Shown piece by piece: positions 1-9,600 of a stretch of DNA of 43,245 nucleotides. Both the position numbers and the translations under genes were made by a program. Under the pieces are notes generated by a model. That model saw only the letters and a list, made by a program, of their open reading frames with translations, searched no databases and was not told the origin of the DNA. This DNA comes from Asparagopsis taxiformis. Taxonomy: Eukaryota; Rhodophyta; Florideophyceae; Bonnemaisoniales; Bonnemaisoniaceae. Every line of letters starts with the position of its first letter. The stretch's first letter is position 1. The stretch spans positions 1-43,245 of the forward strand of contig JALQPE010002826.1 in assembly GCA_030407315.1 (NCBI GenBank), written 5' to 3'.

Positions 1-2488
1 CATCTCACCAATGCCATTGCAATGTATAGAGGGGACGACCGGAGCAGTGAGGTTCGAATGCGACGGAGAACCACGCGTTTACAGGATTTGGAAACAAACT
101 TGAAAGAGTTTTTCAATCCGACATTGAAGAAGAAGACTAAGGCTCGACGCAAACGCCGCCCTTCTGCTGCCAATGTGAGACTCACTCACAAGAAGCAGCG
201 GAATGTCGAACATGAGCCTGCTTCGCATGGCATCCCGCCGCCGTTCACAGCGACTTCGCTCGACGGGGAGCACACGCCTCGAGGAAGAAGAGCCGGTTGT
301 GGTACAACAATCCGCCGGGGAAGAAGAGCAGGCCGTTGTTGATAAACCCACCGATCAACAACAAGCCACTGCTTCCGGTGATGAGGGTGCGAAGACTCCG
401 CCCGTTCCCCCGATTCTGCCGTTGAGATTTGTCCCCCAAGATAACCAACGTGCTGGTGCGACTCCCTCCAACAAGAATCTGTCCATACCGCTTCGGACGA
501 GGAAGACAAAAACGGTGCAGACGAGGGCCAAGTCGAAAGCAAAGGGGTCCGCGAAGTGACAATTGCATTCACTGTTCCGGAAGGAGTGGAAGTCGATGAA
601 GACGGTTACATTGTTCGTGACTCTCCTTCTGAACACGACCTCCTGTTCGACGACCGTATGCCATCTCTTCCTGACGATTTCGAAGTCAAAGACCGAGCGA
701 AGGGCATCATCTGGCGCAGCGTCCCGCGGACGTCATCGCACCGGTGAGGTTTGGCTGTCTGCCCCCGATTGAGCTCAGGTTGTTATTGGAGAGTGTGGAA
801 ATCGATGAGGAGGGCAGAGAGGTGAGGTATTTGAAGCAAGTGGCGATGGACCCTGTGTTTGAGGGGCTGCATATTCCGGAACAACATCGGGCTCGTCATC
901 TTGTTTTGGAGATCGACACCATCTATCCGATGTTTTTCGCAGCGTGGAAGATGGCTGCCAAGGCGATGTGTGAGCCTACATCGACGTTTCTACCCTCGAG
1001 GCTGGACTTCGCCCAGGTTGCGCGAATGTCTACAAGCTTGGAAGGATTCGTATGAGGCCGGCACTGGTATGGCGTACTTCCACAATTGCCGAACGGAAAT
1101 CAACGAGCGAGGGTATACGGTGATGCACAATTTCGCGGATGTAAGCTACCTCGATGCGTCGGACAAGTTCCCATTTGACTTGGGTCTCATGGAAGAAAAC
1201 CCTAACCATGAATTGTTTCGGTACTTCTTGGGAACATGCCCTATAAGAAAAGGAATATGTACCCCTGATATGCTTTAGATGAACCAATGATGTACGTGAT
1301 ATCTCTACTGTACGCAAGAGATACTTCGCTGATGTCCGAGAGATGAGCGTATGGACATCTCCCGTCCATCATTGGTGTATCGCTATGCGGTCATCAGCTG
1401 AAGAGCAAATGTTCCTTATCCGTACATCAGAGGAACACCATGCATGTCATAGGTTCATCATGCGGCCATCTTTGGTACATCTTTAAGGCTTACTGGGATG
1501 GGAGGGGAGCAGGTGCACAAGGACCCTGGGAACCGGCAGCTGTGGAGTCCCATTACCAATACAGGGGACGATGAAACAGATGAGAAGAACCGGAATGAGG
1601 GGAGGGCTCGCTTCACGTCTACGCGCCACTGCCTGGTTGACTATGCCGAGAACGATGAGACGCATATCGACCGGTTCAAGTTTGTGACGCGGCGAGCCCT
1701 GCTGGATGTGTGGTTGGGAATCCTTGTCCGGCTGATAGGGCTGGAGGAGTGCGGTTTTACCGGGAGAAAAACTTGTCATGCCGGCATCTGGGGGACGGTT
1801 TTTGATAACGGGAAAGGGGTGTCCTCGGCAGGTCCCACACAATGATTTCCCTGTTCCTCCTCGCGACCGCAAAGATCAACTTCCGGGTTACTTTGTTATT
1901 GCCAACGGAGATGACCCATTCCCTATCTGGGTGTGTCCAGGGTCCCACAAGTACGTCTTTTCCAAAGCGCTGGAATTAGATATGTACGCCAAGACGATGA
2001 AGCTGAAGAAGGTAATCGTTCCGCCACGTTCAGTCTTCATCGGTCACGGCCATGTACAACATGCCGGGGCAGGGCATGTCGACAGAGTTGTGTCACACAC
2101 GACAACGAGGTATCACACGTATTTCAGGAATGCGTCGTATCCGATTCCCGACAATGTTTCGTTTGGTTTCATCAGGCGGTTGGGATTCGAAGAAGAAGTA
2201 ATCGCCAATGCTCCGCGCCGGTCTGCCAGGCAAAGTCAACCGGCACCTGTCAATGTTCGCCACAAGACAGTTGTTCCCATCCCGGTCAAGAAAGATCGTA
2301 GGCCGAAGACAGGGCAGCTCGGAATCATGCGGATGAAGACGACAGAAGCTCCCAAGAAGAGAACCCTCACAGCGGGTGAAGAATTCATCTTGAGCAGATC
2401 AACTCCACAGTTGCCGATAACGCCTATTCTGCCGGGAGATCCTGAATATAGTGGGGACGAAGAGGAAGAACAATTTTCCGACGGCTAG
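1..2488 (+). pseudogene. Decayed copy of the ParB/2OG-dioxygenase gene (C-terminal part)
   Basis: This is the inverted-duplicate copy of the intact frame at 36294-38858. Aligning the two by eye shows single-base indels here near 231 (extra C), 391 (lost A), 425 (extra T), 470 (lost C), 698 (lost C) and 1035 (extra T), plus a 259-bp insertion at 1239-1497. The reading frame is therefore broken into at least six pieces. The last piece, 1778-2488, still encodes the dioxygenase core: the HND iron-binding motif, the distal QHAGAG histidine and the downstream RYHTYF arginine. The last 40 or so codons differ from the right copy through a small deletion or replacement near 2350-2420. The gene continues past the window start. 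It is not expected to make a full-length protein. Confidence 0.9.
1239..1497. mobile_element. 259-bp MITE-like insertion in the left pseudogene
   Basis: The segment is absent from the otherwise matching right arm near 37254, so it is an insertion. Its ends are imperfect inverted repeats: CCCTATAAG at the left and CTTACTGGG at the right, with a shared ATGTACC block about 16 bases in. It is flanked by ATG on both sides (1236-1238 and 1498-1500), consistent with a 3-bp target-site duplication. It has no coding capacity and its interior is partly self-complementary. The size and 3-bp duplication fit a non-autonomous element, but the superfamily cannot be set from the sequence alone. Confidence 0.75.
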
Positions 2489-2761
2489 ATAGCTCAACAA
2501 CAACTACTTTGGTAAACAATTATCGAGAATATAATCATCTCCTTTATCACTTTCAATCTATGAACCTACTATAATGTACTTCCGTTCCATGCTTTCAAAC
2601 TAGATTGTCCATTCCCTCGTGGGTTGGAGCATGATTTCCAGGACGATTCCCTCACATCTCTAGACTCGATGGTCTATGCTAGAAATAGCAGAACAATTGG
2701 GTTTGTACGTGCTTCATCGCCTACTTGCCTCTGGTAATGGGTGGACGTGCACGATACACGA

Positions 2762-2985
2762 TCAACCTGAAATGGACGTCCGGTGGATGTCCACCTCAGA
2801 TGCATTGCTGGCCAGCCCAGAAATTCTACAATTCCGGGCACAAAAAAATATTGCAAAAACATCGATTTCGGCGGTCGATTGTGCCGTACGGCACACCCCC
2901 ATCTCAAAACATAAAAACATGTTCACATGTGCGTGTTTTTGAGAGTAGCCCAAATTTTAATTCAAATCAGGGTGTCTAATTTGGC
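2762..2985 (+). repeat. R-family dispersed repeat, copy 1
   Basis: An approximately 220-bp unit begins near TGGACGTCCGGTGG and ends near AGGGTGTCTAA. It contains the perfect 14-bp palindrome GTGCCGTACGGCAC and a hairpin built on AAACATG/CATGTTT. The same unit appears inverted at 35808-36024 (as part of the arm), 40606-40818 and 41106-41315. It is probably a MITE-like element or part of a larger repeat. Its exact ends were not fixed because no clean target duplication was found. Confidence 0.8.
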
Positions 2986-3217
2986 CACAACGGCCCCAGG
3001 AACCGACCGCCGCCCCGATCGGGGGCTATCACTGGCGTCTGTAAGCACCAACTGTAAGCCGGAACCGGTCGCCGCCCCCGATCGGGGCTATCACTGCCTT
3101 CTATAAGCACCAACTGTAAGCCGAAATCGCGTCTCACGAAGGTTCGATTTCAGGCTCAACACGTCAGGGACAGGTCTTGGTCCTTGTTTCATCATTGTCC
3201 CGCCCCACTCTCTCACG

Positions 3218-3310
3218 ACCAACCTGAAATGGACGTCCGGTGGTTGTCCAGCTCGATTGCATTGCTGGCCAGCCCAGAAATTCTAAAATTTCCGAAAAAT
3301 CAATTTGGTG
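3218..3310 (+). repeat. R-family repeat, partial copy
   Basis: This carries only the GGACGTCC-bearing end of the R unit, through GCCAGCCCAGAAATTCTA, and then diverges. Its mirror is at about 35555-35640 in the right arm. A full R unit and a partial unit in the same order also occur at 40740-41315, which suggests a composite repeat of roughly 550 bp. Confidence 0.7.
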
Positions 3311-3601
3311 GCCCAGCATCTCCTGTGCCGAAAATTCCCGCAGTCACTTCTGATATACTATATCGTAGTAGTAGTAGACTAGACGTGTTTCGCACTTGTA
3401 CGCATCAGGGAAGGCGTCACGGAAGGTTGAGACTACGCTACTTGTGTACCGCGTCGTCCGAAATAGCGAGTAGTGTTTGTTGTATAGTTGTGGAGTATGT
3501 GTCTAGTGGTTTGTAAAGCTTGTAGAACGGGATAGGGATGTGGGTGGCCCTATTTTATGAATACATGAGTACCAATATTCAGGGTTGACAAAGCGGAAAG
3601 G

Positions 3602-3779
3602 CATAGGCTCATACATGTTTGAGATTGCATAGTGGAGAAAATATTTACATCGAAATTTACATGGAGCCGATGGAGGTTTTAAGGATGACGTATGAGAGGA
3701 AGAAAATTCTTCTGTGGTATGAGGATGTGTTCTGTGGGGGAATGGAATCTTGGGATGGTACGGGGGGAGGTGGAGATGT
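3602..3779 (+). pseudogene. Start of an unidentified zinc-ribbon-like gene, split by the CACTA-like insertion
   Basis: The frame reads RLHSGENIYI then YERKKILLWYEDVFCGG before the insertion breaks it at 3779. It continues at 25382. The uninterrupted mirror copy on the minus strand of the right arm (about 35250 to 34480) shows that this stretch leads into KCTECGFRLECDSER, a Cys-x2-Cys pair. The family was not recognised. Both copies carry frameshifts and stops. Confidence 0.5.
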
Positions 3780-3792
3780 CACTACGGTGTTG
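3780..3792 (+). repeat. Left terminal inverted repeat of the CACTA-like element
   Basis: CACTACGGTGTTG is the exact reverse complement of 25367-25379. Confidence 0.88.
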
Positions 3793-3803
3793 GGAATGGA
3801 AAA

Positions 3804-4115
3804 AGACAGTAAATTTACTGTCTGAGACAGTAAAAATTACTGTCTGGCCAAGACAGTGCGCGGAGACAGTAAAATTTAATGTCTGGAAATTTCAGAATAC
3901 TGCTGCAGCAATAAACTGGCACGAAATCTGGACAGTACCAAAAACAGTAAAATTTACTGTCCAGAACAGTAAATTTTACTGTCCGGAAGTGTTGTCGCCG
4001 GACAGTATGTGCAGACAGTACATTTTACTGTCTGAGACAATACGTTGTACTGTATTACCGCACTGTCTGGGGAAATCTGGATACAGTGGTGTAGATAGCA
4101 AATTGTACTGTCTTC
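3804..4115. repeat. Left subterminal repeats of the CACTA-like element
   Basis: ACAGTAAA and TTTACTGTC motifs recur about a dozen times in both orientations, several as palindromes such as ACAGTAAATTTACTGT. The same motif family recurs just inside the right end (25160-25366). In known CACTA elements such subterminal motifs bind the transposase. That role is inferred here. Confidence 0.8.
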
Positions 4116-4145
4116 GGGTAGCACCGTGCATTGGTTGAAAAACAT

Positions 4146-6211
4146 TGTCTGGTGGAGTGTACTATAGAGGAAATAAAGAGCATATGGCTAGTGCGTAAGT
4201 AAATTTTGGAACGGTGTGTGGTATACGACCATCGTAATTGTGGTCGAGCTTTACAGATATTTGTAGTTAGCGAAGTTAGTACGAGGAACGATAAATGGAG
4301 GAGGATAGCAGATCGACCGAGCTAGAATGGGAATGAGTTTTCTAGTCTCAGTGAAGCCTATTCTGCCAATAGAGAATAGAATCATGTTTGTTTCAGTTGG
4401 GATAGGAGATGAAACTATAGACAGTGCTGAGAAGTGTATGAGTTTGATGGGTTATTGACCAGTGAAAGGTTGAGACGGGAAATAAGGAATGGAACTACAG
4501 GGGTTGTAAGCAATTGGTTGGAGCGGAACGTTATAGAGAGAATGAATCGTCAATGGAGGCCATGTCGACCACGGGATAATATTACAATCTGTCCATATTG
4601 TGAAAATTGTACCGAGACGTCAGAGTATCAAAAGCAATGCAAAATAAAGTGATGACGGATAGAACAATGCAAATTAACGTCAAGAAATCTAGGACGTCTA
4701 GCACACATCTGGAAATGGGGTGAAGCAAAGGGAAATGGTGTACCTGTAGGTCCACTGCGCGCGGAAGGAAGACGATGGGTGCTTCGTTGACGTCGGATAT
4801 ATTCAATGTATCGTTGCATGCAAGAAATGCACAGAGTGCATCGCTGCTTCCCCCATATCATCATCTAACCGTCTGTAACGCACCAACATGCCACCGCATG
4901 TCGCTCACAGTCACATATGTATTTCTTGATACGATTGTTGCCACACTGCACGCTCTTATTCACCATAGCGGCAGCTCTACACAAACTAGCACTGTATCCA
5001 AGACGGATATAAGATATCTGTGACATTTCATTACACATGTACTTTTTCTTTCTGCTGCTGTTGTGGCCTTGTGTTTGAAACTTGCTTGCAGGTCCTTTCC
5101 AACAGCTCAGTGTCTTAACCATTGCAGATGCGACGCTGCTCGAATCACTTGGAGAGCTTGAATCCAATGGTTGTTGTGGACTAGTTGCGCTCGTTGTGAA
5201 TCAATCGGCAGTGCGTGCATGTGTATTTGTGCGTTCGTGTGCGCGCTTACTAGATGCGATGCAACGCAATGCTCACGTGCACTTTATACTACTGACTTGT
5301 ACATATATAGCTTTGTATGAGAAGCATCGAAATGTATCCGACACCTTACCATTGCCTCACTCTGTAAAGCTTCTTTCCCAGTAGCAATTTGTATCGCATT
5401 GCACCATGGCTCCGGGCAGACTGCGAGTGAAAGTAACGAGTAAACAAACTTTTCGCTCATCGTTCACCTCACGCTGTCGTCGTTGAAGTCATAACCATAT
5501 CCACTTCCCATTTTGGAAAGTCTTGGAAGACAGACGAGCCCAGTCCACCACTGGTGCTTGTAGATGTAGCGTTGTTTTCAGCTGTTTTTATAGATAGTAA
5601 GGCATAGATGGTATAGTGTGCAACACTAGAGAACAACGCTGTGCAGGAAAACATGTTTGTTCCGCGTAAATCGTCATATGTTCCATTTGGACTATTTTGG
5701 CAACTCACATGCATCAACCTGAATATCAAGGCTCTGGACTGGCACATTCAAGTATCTGGATACGCTTGAGCAGTGGCAGGGACGCAAGAGCTGGCCCAAG
5801 TGTTTGCACAAGGCACGTTGACACACTGAATTTACTTGATTGGCACGCGAGTGCAACGACTGGCTCGCTGTCCAGGGATGGGCGACTGCTGTGCAAGTGT
5901 GCAATACATCTCAGGATGCCCTAGTAGAATTTGTGTGGCCGGAAAGAGACAGTGTAGTGAGCGTATAGGAAAATGGGGTACTATAGGTATATTGTAGAGT
6001 TCAAAGTTCTATGCTTGGATCAGGAAAGAGCGTGAGTAGAGGTTTTGATGAATTCAATAATTATTTCCTATTTAGAGGAGTGTGACAAGAGTGCGTGATA
6101 TCCCACGGTTCTCAATTTATTTTAACAGATGAATCTGCCGACACTGCCGGAACAGCCGTATGTACAGAGTTTTGAAACGTGTAAGACGCGTGAGATGATG
6201 GATTCGCATAC
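4146..6211. other. Interior of the CACTA-like element with no recognisable gene
   Basis: Only short ORFs are present. One at 4434-4652 (72 codons, plus) has two Cys-x2-Cys pairs near its end (CPYCENC) but no recognisable family. The rest is unremarkable unique-looking sequence up to the gypsy insertion point. Confidence 0.5.
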
Positions 6212-6612
6212 TGTAAACCAGTGTCAACTTCCTGAGAGAATCTCAGATACGAGGCAGCAGGGTCCAAGTGTGTTCCAAGAAGCGCTGGAATTAGTGGAAA
6301 TGTTCAGTCTTTATTAAGGCTGATGTGTCAGTAGGTTAGAACCTCTGATGGCTGGTGTGTTCTCTCTCACTTCTATCCCCTTTGTCTGCTCAAGGCAGAC
6401 CTACTATATATACTATTCTATTCATCATTCCGTTACTCTATTCAAATGACTGTGAACCATCTGCGTATTTGAAAGTGACGGTTATTCACCTCATCACATT
6501 ATCAACCACACATTAGAATGTGTGCACGTTATTATGGCTTGTAGCCTTCCGTTGAAATAATTTCCATCTTTGAATATTCCCGAGCTTGTATTGCAATTTG
6601 CAAATGTCTACA
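6212..6612 (-). repeat. 3' LTR of the gypsy element
   Basis: 401 bp, matching 11384-11784 with no difference seen by eye. On the element's sense strand it is the downstream LTR. The sequence just inside it reads ATGGGGCAG on the sense strand, a short and weak polypurine-tract candidate. Confidence 0.93.
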
Positions 6613-6654
6613 CTGCCCCATGTTCTGTGAGTCAGTGTTGCAGAACATTGTTTT

Positions 6655-9600
6655 TCATTTGCTATGAGTTATCCACTTTATGGCCTTCTTTGCCATTGCT
6701 GTGTTCTCGTCTTTTAGAAATTTGATGAGAAGCTCAGGTACATCTTCATGCAGGTTGTCAATAGGCTCCCATGTGTAATCACACGTATCAGGTAGTCCTT
6801 CCCATTCTACACATACCTTATATTCTTCTCCAACCTTTTTCAACTGCTTGAGACACTTAATATCCTCGTATTGCGTCTCAGTGTGCTCGGCATGAGTGAG
6901 TAATTCTTTGGACGGTGGAACTCCATCCAAGTCATTTCTGTATATGCACATGCGTGTTGCATGCACAGTTTCGGTTTGATTCTTGATCAAACTTGTAACT
7001 TCATATACCAGACTATTAATAACTCTGGTTATACGCTTCGGTCCTTGCCACTTAAATGACAATTTGTGCCCCTTATCCTGTGCTCTCCGCACTAGGACAA
7101 AGTCTCCAATATTAAAAGAAGGTTTCACAATGTTGGTTCTTGCATTGTGAATCTTAATGTGTCTTTCTCTGCTCTTGCTGATCTTCTTAGAAAGTATCTT
7201 GTGCATGTCTGTGAGTGCTGATTGTAGTTCTTCAATCTTCACTGTCCTTTGACATTCCTTGAGTGTTACTGATATCTCCTTCTCCATTATGTAGTTCGAA
7301 TCGGCTCTGGATGGTTTTATCCCCGTCATGACTTCCAACGGAGACCGATATACGCCATCTGCTCTCCTTCCCAGTCTTTCCACGGGAGATTCGTTGATTA
7401 CTTTCTGAACCACCTGAATAATTTCGGGCCAATCTTGTGGAGCAAGTCTCATTTCAGATATTAACGCTGTTGTTGCTCTCAGTACTTCCTTGCAGCACCT
7501 TTCTACTGCCCCATTACTCCATGGAGAGTAAGCGACGGTAAAGTGATGCCTTATGTGGTATTTGCTTGCTAGAGCATGCATGACATTATTCTTAAAGTGG
7601 CTGCCTTGATCTGACACCCATATTTCCATAGTTGAAAATGTATGTATCCATTTGGCAATATTGGTTGCTACAGTTTCTGTGTCTGCTCCTTTCGATGTAC
7701 AGAGCCATGTGTAACTTGAGAAACCATCCCGTAAGACAAGTACGTACCTTTCTCCTGTGTTTCCTCTTCCCATATATAAGTAGTCAAAATGAAGCACATG
7801 ATTTGGACGCAATGCAATCTCGTTGTGACCGAGTGGGCGCGGTATTCTATTTCCCGTTCTTGACATGATGCAATGTATGCAACTCTTGACAAACATTTTG
7901 CAGTCGTTCTGCATAGTCTCCCACCAATATTTCTCTGTAAGGATGCTTAGAGTAGACTCTGTTCCTCTATGTCCACTGTATCCGCAATGTGAGATGACTA
8001 GCAGCTTCATCTGTAATTCCAGATCTTGTCTGGGAATCCATATTTTGTTCATTATCATTATTGGTATTTCGTTGATCTTACCCCCTTCAGGCACTTCTGC
8101 TATGTGCTCCTGTTGTGATGCTTGTATAGTATCCATGTTTGGCCATATAAAGGATTGGGATAAGGGTGATTGCACAATATCTTGAGCAATGTGTTTTGTC
8201 TTCCTAATGGATGTTACTCTTGAGGCGATTTTCTTCTTTCTATACCCGGCAAACCATCTTGTCATTATGTCTGCCATTATGTTTGACTCTCCAGAAATGT
8301 GTTCAATTGTATATTGAAATCTGGATAGATATAGAGCCCATCTTTGCACTTTGTTCACCACATGTCTGCCCATTGCTGGCTCCATACTAAGTGGATTATA
8401 CACGAACAGAAGGTTGCGATGATCCGTATACACATGCGAGGGATTTTTACCTAGTAGTAGGTAATCCATGCGCTTAAAAACTTGATAAATCGAGAATCCT
8501 TCTTTCTCATACGTAGACCAATGTAGCTCGCTGTCTTTAAATGCTGAGCTGAGAAAAGCTAGTGGCTGATGCTTTTGACTTTCCAGAGGTTTGTTCAGTT
8601 CATCTGTAATGCACTGTGTGACGACTGCTGCCCAGAAATTGTCTGAGGCGTCGGTAAAAATGCATATTTGCATTTCAGGATTTGGATGAGCGAGTGTGAC
8701 TGATTGTCGAAGGCTTTCTTGTAGTTCTTGAAATAGAATTTCATGTTTCCTGCCCCATGAAAGGTTTCGCAATGGTATGCTCGCGATGGATCGCTTGTTG
8801 CGTTTGCCAGTTATGTTATAAGCTTCTTCTAGGACATCACGCATGATGCTAATGCGGTTAGCAAAATCAGGTATTGATTGGGACATCCATTGTAAACAGT
8901 GGATGTATTGGGATAGTTCCCCTGCGGTTTCTGGCATTGTGACATTCTGTAAGCCACTGAGGTTTCTGGGATCATATTTGACTCCAAACTGGTCGATAAG
9001 TCGACCGCACCATTTCACACTCGTTGTGAAAAGAGTGGACTTCGTTGCTGAAATCTTTAGATTTCGTGTTCTGCATATTTGCAGGAAGTGCTCCAACGTC
9101 TGTATTAGTCCTTGCTCATCGCTATGATGTATAATAAAGTCATCTTGCCATGCTTTCACATTTTGCCTAATGGAAATGAAGCATGGTTCCACGCGTGATT
9201 GAAAATTGCACGCTGAGTTCTTGGCTCCTTGGGGCGTTCGGGTCGGTTGCCAAATTCCTTCATGTGTAATGAAGCTGAGTGCGCTTTGGCTGTCTTCGTG
9301 TAAAGGTAACTGCCAGTAGCCTGAGCAGAAATCAATCGCGGCAAAGCATTTGCTGCCTGCGAAATCGGCACATTCACTTTCCAGATGCGGCATAGGCCAA
9401 CCAGTAGAAAGCGTGGCAGCGTTGACGGGTCGGTAGTCAAACGTCAACCGAAACTTATTTGATTTTGGTTTAGGAACCAATAGTGGTGCAGCTGCCCATG
9501 TTGCATTTCTATTTTCCTTGATGAACCCGTAGTTCTTGGCCCTTATAAGAAACCGTTTCATGTATTCTCGTTGGTCTGGGCTGTATCGCCTAGATTTTGT

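Larger units (their letters stand above)
2489..3600. other. Gene-free interval of dispersed repeats
   Basis: Downstream of the pseudogene stop there is AT-rich sequence to about 2750, then two copies of the R repeat (2762-2985 and 3218-3310). Between them lie two near-identical stretches containing CCCCGATCGGGG-type palindromes and the phrase taagcaccaactgtaagcc (about 3000-3060 and 3061-3120). The ORFs here are short and repeat-derived. I see no host gene. Confidence 0.7.
1..3779 (+). repeat. Large inverted repeat, left arm, part 1
   Basis: This segment matches the reverse complement of about 38489 down to 35080, with scattered substitutions and short indels. Base 1 pairs with about 38489, so the repeat is cut by the window start and its outer end is unknown. 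The match stops at 3779, where a CACTA-like element is inserted, and resumes at 25380. The arm carries a decayed dioxygenase gene, a dispersed repeat (R family) and the start of a decayed zinc-ribbon-like ORF. The left arm also has a 259-bp insertion (1239-1497) that the right arm lacks. Confidence 0.93.
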
